A stretch of 64,000 nucleotides of DNA, from assembly GCF_019204005.1 (NCBI RefSeq), contig NZ_JAGSPA010000001.1, forward strand, positions 496,001-560,000, in the 5' to 3' direction. Source of the stretch: Pacificimonas pallii. GTDB lineage: Bacteria > Pseudomonadota > Alphaproteobacteria > Sphingomonadales > Sphingomonadaceae. Positions 18,632-28,172 of the stretch are shown here, piece after piece. Made by a program: the position numbers and the translations under genes. Under the pieces are notes generated by a model. It made no database searches, was not told where the DNA came from, and saw nothing but the letters and a program-made list of their open reading frames with translations. How positions within the stretch are numbered: position 1 is the stretch's first letter; each line of letters opens with the position of its first letter.

Positions 18632-18796
18632 CCTTCTGCCTCCACACCGCCCTTCGCACATCCCGCAAGGGGCAGCGGCAGGCGGCAATTCAGGCCGCAG
18701 GAGGTTCCCCGATAAAAGGGGCGCGCACAAGCGACCGGTCACGCTCGATCACCAGCCGCATCGTACATCGCCTTTCCCAACAATCCTCGAAAAAAG

Positions 18797-18910
18797 ATTG
18801 AGGGGTTTGGCGAGGTCGGTTGTCCAATGACCGAAACGCGGAAGTCACGTCCCGTGTTTCACACACCTCAATGAGAGCCGGGGCTGGCTGCAACCGTCCC
18901 CGGCTCTTTT
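18797..18910 (+). ncRNA. Candidate structured small RNA or leader ending in an intrinsic terminator
   Basis: The arms ATTGAGG (18797-18803) and CCTCAAT (18866-18872) pair perfectly and close a domain holding at least two smaller hairpins: TCGGT/ACCGA (18816-18820 with 18830-18834) and CACG/CGTG near 18845-18856. Directly after it comes a GC-rich terminator with a T run. The gene to the left is on the other strand, so only a transcript starting within this gap can reach this terminator. That points to a short independent RNA or a terminator-controlled leader of the receptor at 19110. The sequence matches no RNA family I recognise; existence and start are inferred. Confidence 0.35.
18874..18910 (+). 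terminator. Intrinsic terminator 200 bases before the second TonB receptor
   Basis: A 10-bp perfect stem, AGAGCCGGGG (18874-18883) with CCCCGGCTCT (18898-18907), has a 14-base loop and is followed by T residues on the plus strand only. The minus-strand side has no T run, so it acts rightward. It lies upstream of, not after, an annotated plus-strand gene. Confidence 0.75.
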
Positions 18911-19109
18911 CTGTAATAGCGGCTCTATCGTGGGCCGCAAGTCAGCGACTGTGACCAATCCGCCACAGGTCGCCCACGTTCGCTGTCAGGCCTTTGAGGG
19001 GTCGCGTGACCACAGTGTCTCCCCGAATGCGACGCCGTTTGGGCATGCGCTCTTTTTCGTTTGGGAGCGCCCGCCTGGCGAGCACGGAAACCACCAGAGG
19101 GGACACTAC

Positions 19110-22100
19110 GTGACACCTAAATCTTCCTATACCTTACGCGCGGCATTGCTGACTTCGGCAACGCTGACGTGCCTTTCACTTCCTTCCATGGCCGCCGCGC
19201 AGAACGCCGCGGACGCTGTCGAAGAGCAAACCGCCGCGAATGCCGCCGAAGAGCGGGACACCGAGGCCGTAATCGTTGTCACCGGTTCGCGCATTGCGCA
19301 GCCGACCGTCGATTCCGCAGCGCCTGTACAGGTGCTTTCCAATGTTCAGATCGAGCAGGCCGGTGTTACCAATATTCAGGACCTGCTGCTGGAAAACCCG
19401 ATTTTCGGCACCCCGGGGTTAAGCCGAACGAACTCGGCCTTCCTGACCGCCGGTACCGGCGTGGCGACGGTGGATCTTCGCGATCTGCAAACAAATCGTA
19501 CACTCGTTCTGATCAATGGCCGCCGCGTCGTTGGCGGCGTCGCCAACACGGCGCAGGTCGATCTGAACGTTATTCCCACACAATTTCTGGAGCGGGTCGA
19601 CGTCCTCACCGGCGGTTCATCCTCGCTCTATGGCTCTGACGCCGTAGCCGGTGTTGTGAACTTCATCTTCAAGGAGAATTTCGAAGGCGTCGATGCGAAC
19701 ATACAATATGGCATCACCCAGCGCGGCGATGACCGCAGGTATCAGGCGAACCTGACCTTTGGCGCCAATACCGGGGATGGCCGCGGCAACATCATGGCGC
19801 ATATCGGCTATTCCAACGAAGAGGGCCTGCTCTCCCGCGAGCGTAAAAATACACGCGTCGACGATTTCGATACCTCCCGTCTGACCGGTAACCTTTCCGA
19901 CTGGGGCACGGCGACGGAACCATTTTTCTCGAGCTTCCCGCCGCAGGGACGGTTCATCACCGGTGCCGGTACATTCACTTTCGACAATGACGGCAATCTG
20001 GTCCAGGGCTTCTCAACCAATGGCCCGAACGGTGATGGAGTCGGTGCCAATGGTTTCAACCGCCAGGCCTTCCGTACGCTCGCAACGCCGGTCGAACGCT
20101 ATCTGTTCGCAGCGCGCGGCAACTATGAAGTCAGCGATGGCATAAACGCGTTCTTCGAAGGTACGTTTAGCCGTACCAGCGCCGAGCGCCTGATCGAGCC
20201 CTTCGCATCGCAATCGGCAGGTCCGAACGGGATTTTCCCGCTAGGCGGCGTCGTGCCTATCGAGAATTTCATCGACAGGGACACAAATGGTGACGGCATC
20301 AACGAGCGTGTGATCGCGATCAACCCGTTTGTACCCGATGAAATCGTCGCCGTCGCAACGGACCAGGATGGCGATGGCCTGCGCGATTTTGGCTTCGCCC
20401 GCCGTCTGGTTGAGTTCGGACCTCGCTTCCAATCGACGGACCGCGACTTCTACCGTTTCGTCATTGGCCTGGATGGCAGCATTTTCGATGACCGCTTCAA
20501 TTGGGACATCAGCTATAATTACGGGCAGACTCTGGAGAATCAGACGTCGCAGGGCCAGGTGAATGTTCCGAATTTCCAGCAGGCGCTAACCGCGCAGCAG
20601 GACTTCGACGATCTGGACGGCGACGGTGACACGACCGACGCGATTTGTATCAATGCCCAGGCACGGCAGGGCGGCTGCGTACCGATCAATTTGTTCGGCG
20701 TCGGCGGCATAACCGACGGGGCCATCGCCTATGTCAATGCGGATGGTACGTTCGATACCGACATGACGCAGCAGGTCGTGCAGGCCAATCTGTCCGGCTC
20801 GCTCGTCGATCTGCCGGCCGGTCCGCTCGGGATCGCCGTCGGTGTGGAATATCGCGTCGAGTCAAGTTCGTCCGATCGCGATTCCCTGACGAATCAGGGC
20901 CTGAACGCAGGCAATGCCGCACCGGATACCTCAGGGTCGTTCAACGTGCTTGAGGGCTATGCGGAACTTCGCGTGCCGCTGCTTGCGGATACGCCCTTTT
21001 TCGAACTGCTTGAGGTTGGCGGTGCCGTCCGCGTGTCCGACTATTCAACTGTCGGAACGGTCGTGAGCTATAACGGCACCGTTACCTGGCAGCCGATTGA
21101 GGACCTCCGCCTGCGCGGGACCTACGCACGCGCCGTTCGCGCACCCAATATCGGTGAGCTGTTCTCCGGGCCTTCACAGACATTCCCGCCCGGCATCAAC
21201 GACCCCTGTCAGGGTATCGGACTGACGGGCGGCGGTGCGGTCGGCGACAATTGCCGCGCGGCCACGGGTGTTCTCACGAATATCATGGAAAATGGCGGTA
21301 CGTTCACGCTCAATCAGGCTGACGCTCAGGGAATTAGCGGTTTCAACATCGGCAATCCCGATCTTCAGGAGGAAACCGCTGACAGCTATACGATCGGCGC
21401 CGTTTTAACGCCGCGTTCCATCAATGCGCTCAGGGGGCTCACGCTTACCGTCGATTACTTCAATATCGACATTGACGACGTGATCCAGCCTCCGGGCAGG
21501 ACCTTCACACTTGGTCAGTGCTATACGTCCAATGTGCAGGAATCGTGCGACCTGATCACCCGGCGCGCAATCACGGGTCCCATCAATAGTGCAGGCTCGC
21601 TTGAGTTCATCAATGCGGTGCAGGTCAACTCCGCCCGGCTGCAGACCGATGGCATCGATGTCACGGCGAATATGGCCTGGGATTTCGACGGGCTCGCAGA
21701 TGGCGGACAGATAAATGCGCGCATCGCCTACACGCATCTCTTCGCCTACGACTTCACGCCGGCAGAAGGTCAGCCGGCTGACCCGCAAGATGGAGAGATC
21801 GGTACCGCTGCGGATCGCTTTACCGCCGGAATTGGCTTTAACAGCGATCGGTTCGACATCGGCTTCACGGGAACCTTCATCGCGAAATCCTTTGAGGACG
21901 ATCAGTATTGCAACGGCTTCACCGGGGACTGCCCATCCGTCGGCAGCGAGTTCAACCTTGATATGCAGACAGCTTTCCGTCCGACGGAAGAGTTCGAGGT
22001 CTACTTCGGCATCGACAATGTGCTGGATAATGACGCACCGGACATTTTGAACGGTACGACATTCAACATCACCGGTGCCGACACGGCCGCCGATACATAT

Positions 22101-22148
22101 GATATCTTCGGTCGCCGCTTCTACACAGGCGTACGCTTCACCTTCTAG
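19110..22148 (+). CDS. TonB-dependent outer-membrane receptor
   Basis: A receptor of about 1012 residues of the large class common in sphingomonads and caulobacters, often used for carbohydrates or peptides. The signal peptide SYTLRAALLTSATLTCLSLP is followed by AEERDTEAVIVVTGSRI, which includes the TonB-box-like region. The plug carries LINGRRVVGGVANTAQVDLN and GSSSLYGSDAVAGVVNFIF. The barrel ends IFGRRFYTGVRFTF, with a terminal phenylalanine. The GTG at 19110, 7 bases after AGAGGGG, is preferred because the 60 codons upstream look non-coding and precede the signal peptide. There is no STN domain, so it is a plain transporter. A strong terminator follows. Confidence 0.92.
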   Translation: MTPKSSYTLRAALLTSATLTCLSLPSMAAAQNAADAVEEQTAANAAEERDTEAVIVVTGSRIAQPTVDSAAPVQVLSNVQIEQAGVTNIQDLLLENPIFGTPGLSRTNSAFLTAGTGVATVDLRDLQTNRTLVLINGRRVVGGVANTAQVDLNVIPTQFLERVDVLTGGSSSLYGSDAVAGVVNFIFKENFEGVDANIQYGITQRGDDRRYQANLTFGANTGDGRGNIMAHIGYSNEEGLLSRERKNTRVDDFDTSRLTGNLSDWGTATEPFFSSFPPQGRFITGAGTFTFDNDGNLVQGFSTNGPNGDGVGANGFNRQAFRTLATPVERYLFAARGNYEVSDGINAFFEGTFSRTSAERLIEPFASQSAGPNGIFPLGGVVPIENFIDRDTNGDGINERVIAINPFVPDEIVAVATDQDGDGLRDFGFARRLVEFGPRFQSTDRDFYRFVIGLDGSIFDDRFNWDISYNYGQTLENQTSQGQVNVPNFQQALTAQQDFDDLDGDGDTTDAICINAQARQGGCVPINLFGVGGITDGAIAYVNADGTFDTDMTQQVVQANLSGSLVDLPAGPLGIAVGVEYRVESSSSDRDSLTNQGLNAGNAAPDTSGSFNVLEGYAELRVPLLADTPFFELLEVGGAVRVSDYSTVGTVVSYNGTVTWQPIEDLRLRGTYARAVRAPNIGELFSGPSQTFPPGINDPCQGIGLTGGGAVGDNCRAATGVLTNIMENGGTFTLNQADAQGISGFNIGNPDLQEETADSYTIGAVLTPRSINALRGLTLTVDYFNIDIDDVIQPPGRTFTLGQCYTSNVQESCDLITRRAITGPINSAGSLEFINAVQVNSARLQTDGIDVTANMAWDFDGLADGGQINARIAYTHLFAYDFTPAEGQPADPQDGEIGTAADRFTAGIGFNSDRFDIGFTGTFIAKSFEDDQYCNGFTGDCPSVGSEFNLDMQTAFRPTEEFEVYFGIDNVLDNDAPDILNGTTFNITGADTAADTYDIFGRRFYTGVRFTF

Positions 22149-22172
22149 CAGCGTCTGCAAATATGCCGCGGG

Positions 22173-22207
22173 AAGGGGCGGTGCCGGAAATGGCACCGCC
22201 CCTTTTT
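22173..22207 (+). terminator. Intrinsic terminator of the TonB receptor gene
   Basis: A 13-bp perfect stem (22173-22185 with 22192-22204; AAGGGGCGGTGCC pairs with GGCACCGCCCCTT) has a 6-base loop and a run of five T's. It begins 24 bases after the receptor stop codon. Because the stem starts with A's, it may also work weakly for the minus strand, but the next minus-strand gene ends beyond it. Confidence 0.92.
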
Positions 22208-22270
22208 GTGCGCACTGACTTTTCCGAGCCGCGGCGTGTGCCGCCTGGCTCGCCATAAGGGCACAGCGGT

Positions 22271-24937
22271 TCAGCCATTGCCGCGGACGTGTCCGGCAAT
22301 CTCTGCAAGCGGCGCCAGATAGGTTTCCAGTGGTGCCGGTTTGCCAAAAAAATAACCCTGCAGCTGTGTGCAGCCGAGGGCGCGCAGCAAGTCCGCCTCC
22401 GCTTTCGTCTGGATACCTTCCGCCGTGGTGATCATGCCGAGGCTGTCGGCAAGGGCGACGATCGCCCGGACGATGGCCGTGCTCTCCTTGCAGTTCTCGC
22501 CGGACTTCGTGACGAACGACCGGTCGATCTTGATCTTTGCGAACGCTGCCCGCTGCAAATAGCCAAGCGAGGAATAGCCCGTGCCGAAATCGTCGAGAGC
22601 CAGGCTGACGCCGATGGCATCGAGGCGGGCGAGCTCTTCGGCGGTCCGGTCCGCGCCGCGCATGAATACCGACTCCGTTACTTCAAGTTGCAGTCTGCGG
22701 GGCGGGAGGCCGGTCGCGCCCAGCGCGTTGACGACGCGGCTGGCAAGGCTGTCGTCAAACTGTAGGGGCGAGACGTTGACGGCCATGATGACGTCGTCAT
22801 CGAGATGCATGGCCGCCTCGCAGGCCGTGCGCATCACCCAGCCGCCAATCTCCGAGATCAGTCCGGCATCTTCTGCAAGCGGAATGAACGTTTCGGGCGA
22901 GATCGTTCCCAGCTCTGGATGCTGCCACCTCAGCAGGGCCTCATAAGACGCCACGCGCCCGGAGGCAGAGCAGATGATCGGCTGATAAAACACCGAAAAT
23001 TGACCCTCGGACAACGCCTCTTTCAGATCGGTCAGCAGACGGCGGCGCGCTTCCGAGGCTTCCAGCATCATAGGCTCGAAAATACGGTACTGCCCGCGTC
23101 CGGCGTCTTTGGCCGCATAAAGCGCCAGATCGGCATTGCGGAACAGACGGTCGGGATCGACGGCATCGATCTTATGTGGCTGCGCGATGCCAATGGAGCA
23201 GCCCAGGCAGACCTGCCCTTCCGACAAGGCAATGGGTTTCATGATATCCCTGATGATACCTTCAGAATACGCCACCAGTTCCTTCCGCGTGGTCGCCGTC
23301 GTGACGATGATCGCGAACTCGTCGCCGCCCAGCCGGGCAAGATGGTCCTGTGTCCCGGCGATCTCGGTCATGCGCGCCGACACGATCTTCAACACTGAAT
23401 CGCCAGCCTGGTGCCCCATGCTGTCGTTCACGTCCTTGAATTCGTCAAGGTCGATAAGGAGCAGCGATATCGCCGCATCGCCGCCATGGTCCCGCAGGAG
23501 ACGTTCCAGAGTTGCGTAGCACCGCGTTCGGTTGGCAAGGCCCGTCAGGGCGTCATGTTCGGCAGCGTGCAGAAGCTGCGCGTTCGTGATGGTGATCTCG
23601 CGGTGCCTCCTGCGCGCGGCCGTCACGCGGTGATGGCTATAACCGACAATCAGCGCCACCAGGACCGCAATACCGGCGAGGACAAGTCCCGTAATCTGTT
23701 GTCTGCTGCGTTCCAGCTGCCGGTCCTTTTTCAGCCGGTCCGTTTCCAGCCGGGAAATCGTGGCGGTGCGATTGGCCGCATCGAAGCGGGCACTCATCAG
23801 GGCGACATTGGCGCGCGCGGCAACTTTCGTCGCCTCTTCCTTCAACCGGTCATAGGCTTCGAAATGCACCAGCGCCGTTTCCGCCCTGCCATTCTCGGCA
23901 TAGACCCGCCGCGCGGTTTCATGCGCTTCCATGTATAATGCGGAGGTGGACGCGGGATCGACGTCCGCAAATGCCGCTTCGATCAGGGAAAGCGCCGCCG
24001 TGCGGTTGCCGCGCTTCAGTGCGAGTTCAGCCTTCAGGGCCAGAAGAAAGTCCTCCTCTCCGGCATCTCCCAGCGCGTTCTGTACCAGTGCCCGTTCCGC
24101 GATTGCCGCAGCGCGCCTTATGTCGCCGGCGCCCGCATGGGCGAACGCAAGATTGGTGAGAATGCGCGCCTTCAGGAGGCTTGAATCGAGTTCGCCCGCT
24201 ATGACCAGCGCGGCTTCATAGCTGCGAATCGCGGCGTCATCATCGCCAAGCTCTTCGTGGATGCGGCCCCGATTGGCATGAGAACCCACCAGCAGGGCCG
24301 GGTCCTCGGAATAGCTTCGGTCGGCATCGTCAAAATAGCGCTCGGCGCGCTCGAAATCATTTGCCTCGATGTGGAGCATGCCAAGGTTTTGCAGAACGAT
24401 CGCCTGCGCCCTGAGATCGCCGATATCGCTGAAAATGTCATGCGCCAGATGCAGGCTTTCGAGCGCCGCGGCGGTGTCTTCGGTAACGCGCGCCGCTGCG
24501 GCGAAAGCCTTTAGGATGTCGCCATGCAGCTTGGTGCGCGGCGCGGCGCGGCGCACGGTTTGCAGGGCCTGTTCCAACACGGGGCGGGCTTCCTCAGCGC
24601 GGTTGAGGCGGGTTAGTGCCTCCCCCTCCAGCCATTCCGTACCGGCGATCGCCACCACGTCATGGTTGCTGGCCTTGTGCACCAGCCGACGCGCCGCCCG
24701 GGCATGGAAAAGAGCGGATCCCGGGTCCGTCATCATTTTGGCCTTCGCCGCGGCGATCTCGCTTTCATAGGTTTCGTCATCCATGACAGTCGACGCGGCG
24801 GCTGGCCCCGCGGCCACAAGGCAGGTGAACGCCCCGATCAGGATCGTCATTAGAAACCGGCGCGCAAAGCGCGCGAACACCATCGCGGGCCTCAGGCGGC
24901 CAGCGATGGTGTCATGGGTATGATGGAAAAAACGCAA
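22271..24937 (-). CDS. TPR-sensor GGDEF-EAL c-di-GMP turnover protein
   Basis: An 888-residue protein with an N-terminal hydrophobic segment (about residues 30-48, likely a signal), a periplasmic TPR-like helical region (about 55-370), a membrane segment (about 418-438), GGDEF (about 460-615) and EAL (about 630-880). The GGDEF site LGGDEF is intact, but the usual inhibitory RxxD is not (GTQD in its place). EAL residues are present: YEALLRW, MAVNVSPLQF, LEVTES, LDDFGTGYSSL, KIDRSF and LQGYFFGKP. Both synthesis and hydrolysis of c-di-GMP are therefore possible. It is transcribed leftward and ends facing the receptor terminator. Confidence 0.9.
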   Translation of the reverse strand: MRFFHHTHDTIAGRLRPAMVFARFARRFLMTILIGAFTCLVAAGPAAASTVMDDETYESEIAAAKAKMMTDPGSALFHARAARRLVHKASNHDVVAIAGTEWLEGEALTRLNRAEEARPVLEQALQTVRRAAPRTKLHGDILKAFAAAARVTEDTAAALESLHLAHDIFSDIGDLRAQAIVLQNLGMLHIEANDFERAERYFDDADRSYSEDPALLVGSHANRGRIHEELGDDDAAIRSYEAALVIAGELDSSLLKARILTNLAFAHAGAGDIRRAAAIAERALVQNALGDAGEEDFLLALKAELALKRGNRTAALSLIEAAFADVDPASTSALYMEAHETARRVYAENGRAETALVHFEAYDRLKEEATKVAARANVALMSARFDAANRTATISRLETDRLKKDRQLERSRQQITGLVLAGIAVLVALIVGYSHHRVTAARRRHREITITNAQLLHAAEHDALTGLANRTRCYATLERLLRDHGGDAAISLLLIDLDEFKDVNDSMGHQAGDSVLKIVSARMTEIAGTQDHLARLGGDEFAIIVTTATTRKELVAYSEGIIRDIMKPIALSEGQVCLGCSIGIAQPHKIDAVDPDRLFRNADLALYAAKDAGRGQYRIFEPMMLEASEARRRLLTDLKEALSEGQFSVFYQPIICSASGRVASYEALLRWQHPELGTISPETFIPLAEDAGLISEIGGWVMRTACEAAMHLDDDVIMAVNVSPLQFDDSLASRVVNALGATGLPPRRLQLEVTESVFMRGADRTAEELARLDAIGVSLALDDFGTGYSSLGYLQRAAFAKIKIDRSFVTKSGENCKESTAIVRAIVALADSLGMITTAEGIQTKAEADLLRALGCTQLQGYFFGKPAPLETYLAPLAEIAGHVRGNG

Positions 24938-25013
24938 CTGGCTGGATCCTGATCCTGGCCATTACGCTTAACTTCCGCAGATTGAGGAAATGTTGATATC
25001 GCCGATCGTAATT

Positions 25014-28000
25014 TTACCAGCCGATTCTGAAGCTTACGCCGCCCATCACACCGCTGCGTTCGCCGCGGTTCACGTCCGCCCGGCCAAAAGCGCTGAAACG
25101 AACGTCGCCAAGGGATGCGGCATAGTCGATTTCCGTGATGAACGGACGTTTCTGCGTGTTGTCGAGTGCCGTGCGAATCTCGCCCAGTTCACCCGTCTGG
25201 CGGTCGATAATGCCCAATTGGCTTACCGTGAGGCGACCGGCTTCGCGGTACATCGGCTGCTTGATGGTGAAGCCGAAGCGGTCCGCACCGACAATACCCG
25301 CCTTTGTCATCGACAGCTGGAATGCGCTGCTGACAAGACCTTTTCCTGTCTGGATCAGATTGTCGGTATCATTGCTTCGCGTGCGCGCCGCCGTCGCCGC
25401 CGCGGCCAGGCCGAAGCCATCGCCAAGATCGGCGTCCAGCGTCATCGTCAACCCATCCGTCGCCGCGCCGCCGTCCAGCATGTTCGCCTGTGTCGACTGC
25501 ACGCCGAGCAGCGCTTCGTCCTCCTCAAGGCGGCTATAGGTCAGGCCAAGTGTCACCGCCCTTGACGGCCGCATGTGGAGAGAGATCGATGCCGCGGTGG
25601 CGTCATAGGCATTGAGCCCGAGGAAGCTCTGCCGCTGCGCCTGCGAAATGCCGCCAAGATCGGCATGCACCACATGTGCCGCGCTGATGCCGCCCGACAG
25701 GGTCAAGGCCGGGCCGAGGTCATAAGCCGCACTCATGAAGCCGCCGCCCGAGGCAAAGCCGAGCACCGGGTTCACCGCATTCTCGTCCGCGCGGAAGTCA
25801 CGGCTGTGCGCGAAGCCGCTGCCACCCATAAGGGAGAGCGCGCCGACACCGTGACCGGCGCCGATGGTGAGTCCGTCCGCAAGACCCGACACGCGCATCT
25901 CGCTATGCGCGGCAAGGGTGCTGCTACGGTGGGACGCGAAGCGCGTCAGCGGCGTTGACCGCATTTCGACGCTGACGTCGCTCGACAGGAAGGTAATGGA
26001 TGAAATATCCGTAAATTCCTCCTTGTCCTTCTTCTCCTTCTTGTCATCGGAGTCCGTGGTACGGCCATCGCCCCACCATTCCTCGAAACTGCCCGCGAAA
26101 TAGTCCTGTAGATAGGTCTCCGTGCCCGTCTGGTCATTATAGGCCGTGTTGCCGTAGAACTGGTCGCCAAGCGGCACCTGAAAATCGCGATATGTATCGC
26201 CGACCTCTTCGAACAGCACCAGATAGCCATCGTCGATCCACGCCCTGGTCGTTTCAGGGGCGCCAAGCACCGTGAGGGGCTGAATCTCCAGATTCCCGCC
26301 ATCCTTCAGCATGATGCCGAGCCTTGTCATGTCGAGCGGCGACTGGGATGCGCGAATGTTCAGAAGTCCGCGGCCATAGACGGCATCGGTGCCGGGTTCA
26401 CCAAGGTCGGTTGCTGTCGACAGGATGATGCCGCTCGTCTCTTCCGGATGGTCTGCAAGCCATGGCCAGCGGGAATGCAACAGGGCGACGGCACCCGTGA
26501 CGATCGGTGTCGCGAAAGACGTGCCCGATTCGCGCGTCAGGCCGCCCTCACCATCGGACAGCAGAATGTGCTCGCCAGGCGCGACAATGAAGCGGTCCTT
26601 GAGCGCGACACCATTGGCGCATTCACCCCGGATTGTCAGGCAGGCGTCGCCGGGCGTGTTTGAAAAGCGGGAAATGGTCCCGCGGGCGTCGACCGAGCCG
26701 ACGAGAAGGAAGGAGGGCATGGTCCGCGCGTCCCACGCGGCATCCTCAGTCTGCGCGGCGCCGTCATTGCCCGCGGCCATTACAAAGACGGTATTGTCCA
26801 GGCCTTTCCTGACCGTCGTGTCCTCGAACACCTGGCTCCAGTCGGCGGCGAGGGTCGAGCCCGGTATGCCGAGCGACATGTTGATGACGCTGGCACCGCG
26901 CGCGACAAGGTCGGCAACACCGCTCGTCACATCATCCCAGCTGGCGGTTCCGGTTTCGTCAAATGGATTGTAGGCGACGACGTTCGCATTGGGCGCGATG
27001 CCCATGACGCCCGTGCCGTCGTGCGCGCCCACCATCAGGCTGGCCACGCTGGCACCATGGCCACCGACGGCGGCATCATAGCCACCATTATAGCCAAAAC
27101 GGCCGGCGAGGTCGGGATCATTCTCGACCGTTGCGTCAAGCAGACCGATGGTTGGTGTGCCACCTGATTCCTGAGTGCGCGTCAACCAGGGCGACCAGCC
27201 AACCTGCGGCATCCAGTAATCGACATTATTGCGGCCCGAATGGCTCATCAACGTGTCGTAAAAGTCCATCATGAAACCGGACCGCTGTTGCGGATCGGCA
27301 TTTGCCAGGGCCTCTGTATTGCTGAGATCAAGACCGTTTCGGGCCAGAATCTCGCCTGCAAGCGTATCATAGTCGATACCCACGCTCGTGAGCTGAGGTG
27401 CCCAGGTCGATTTCGTGTAGTCCAGCAGCAGTTGCAGGTCGCCCTGAATCGCGGCGCCATCCTCGCCATTCGCCCAGCGTTGCTCCGCGCTGAGCCAGAC
27501 TGAGCCTACAGCGCGCCAGAAACCGTCAATCTCGCTGTAAAACGGATCGACGGTACCGCGGAACGGGTCCACCACACCGCGAAAGGGATCAACGGATCCG
27601 CGAAACGGGTCCACCACGCCGCGCAGGGGATCGAGTTCGGCCTGCACCGTGAAGGGATCGACCCAGCCGCCGAACGGGTCCACCACACCGCGAAGGGGAT
27701 CCAGATCTCCGTAGAAAGGATTTATCTCGCCGCGGAAGGGATCGACAGCACCGCGCAGGGGGTCAAACACGCCATAAAAGGGGTTCACTTCGCCCCGGAA
27801 GGGATTCACCGAACCGCGAAACGGGTCCACCACGCCGCGCAGGGGATCAACATTCAGCGGAATGATCTCTCCATAGACGGGATCAACATTGTTCCCGGGT
27901 CCCCCGGCGGGTGCCTGAAACGGATCGACGGCACCGCGCACGCCGCCCGCATTCAGCGGAATGATTTCGCCATAGACCGGGTCAATGCTGGCCCCAGGCA

Positions 28001-28172
28001 ACCCGGCGCGGCCGCCAAACGGATTGACGGAACCACGGGCACCGTCGCCGGTGACGATGAGGGGGGAGGCACCCGGTCCGGTTGCCGCCATCGCAGACAC
28101 AGGCATGCACGTCGCAGAAAGAACAAGCGCAATCGCGGTCGATGTCCCCGTCAGCGTGATTTCATTGGCCAT
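25014..28172 (-). CDS. Subtilisin-like (S8) autotransporter protease with N-terminal DPF heptad repeats
   Basis: The product has 1052 residues. A signal peptide ends in AMA at about residue 29. Residues 49-215 are repeats of the form [DN]P[FL]xGx(hydrophobic). The S8 catalytic domain (about 335-620) has Asp346 in IGLLDATV, His372 in GGHGASVASL, the oxyanion Asn469 in AAGND, and Ser552 in GTSFATPIV. The C-terminal part of about 300 residues is glycine/serine-rich with alternating strands and ends in RIGW, as expected for an autotransporter barrel. GGGAAG, 8 bases before the ATG at 28172, fixes the start. It is probably a surface or secreted protease; the repeat's role is unknown. Confidence 0.87.
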   Translation of the reverse strand: MANEITLTGTSTAIALVLSATCMPVSAMAATGPGASPLIVTGDGARGSVNPFGGRAGLPGASIDPVYGEIIPLNAGGVRGAVDPFQAPAGGPGNNVDPVYGEIIPLNVDPLRGVVDPFRGSVNPFRGEVNPFYGVFDPLRGAVDPFRGEINPFYGDLDPLRGVVDPFGGWVDPFTVQAELDPLRGVVDPFRGSVDPFRGVVDPFRGTVDPFYSEIDGFWRAVGSVWLSAEQRWANGEDGAAIQGDLQLLLDYTKSTWAPQLTSVGIDYDTLAGEILARNGLDLSNTEALANADPQQRSGFMMDFYDTLMSHSGRNNVDYWMPQVGWSPWLTRTQESGGTPTIGLLDATVENDPDLAGRFGYNGGYDAAVGGHGASVASLMVGAHDGTGVMGIAPNANVVAYNPFDETGTASWDDVTSGVADLVARGASVINMSLGIPGSTLAADWSQVFEDTTVRKGLDNTVFVMAAGNDGAAQTEDAAWDARTMPSFLLVGSVDARGTISRFSNTPGDACLTIRGECANGVALKDRFIVAPGEHILLSDGEGGLTRESGTSFATPIVTGAVALLHSRWPWLADHPEETSGIILSTATDLGEPGTDAVYGRGLLNIRASQSPLDMTRLGIMLKDGGNLEIQPLTVLGAPETTRAWIDDGYLVLFEEVGDTYRDFQVPLGDQFYGNTAYNDQTGTETYLQDYFAGSFEEWWGDGRTTDSDDKKEKKDKEEFTDISSITFLSSDVSVEMRSTPLTRFASHRSSTLAAHSEMRVSGLADGLTIGAGHGVGALSLMGGSGFAHSRDFRADENAVNPVLGFASGGGFMSAAYDLGPALTLSGGISAAHVVHADLGGISQAQRQSFLGLNAYDATAASISLHMRPSRAVTLGLTYSRLEEDEALLGVQSTQANMLDGGAATDGLTMTLDADLGDGFGLAAAATAARTRSNDTDNLIQTGKGLVSSAFQLSMTKAGIVGADRFGFTIKQPMYREAGRLTVSQLGIIDRQTGELGEIRTALDNTQKRPFITEIDYAASLGDVRFSAFGRADVNRGERSGVMGGVSFRIGW
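27528..27848 (-). repeat. Tandem 21-bp coding repeats ([DN]P[FL]xGx-hydrophobic heptads)
   Basis: Within the S8 autotransporter gene about 15 consecutive seven-residue units follow one another (examples: DPLRGVV, DPFRGSV, NPFRGEV, NPFYGDL). One unit is longer (DPFTVQAEL) and one variant is DPFGGWV. Units starting DPL recur four times, suggesting a higher-order block of three to five units. Two longer, related units containing DPVYGEIIPLN lie just upstream, at about 27850-28000. The coding frame is kept throughout. Confidence 0.9.

Larger units (their letters stand above)
18632..19109. other. Divergent intergenic region between the ECF sigma gene and the second TonB receptor
   Basis: No convincing protein gene lies in these 478 bases. 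The plus strand has a folded segment at 18797-18872 followed by a strong intrinsic terminator at 18874-18910, described separately. The receptor's ribosome binding site AGAGGGG is at 19096-19102. No consensus sigma-70 promoter was seen by eye. Confidence 0.6.

Noticed and set aside
27528-27848. Regular repeats considered as a CRISPR array
   Set aside because: Period is 21 bases with no spacers, and the repeats keep one coding frame inside a protease gene.
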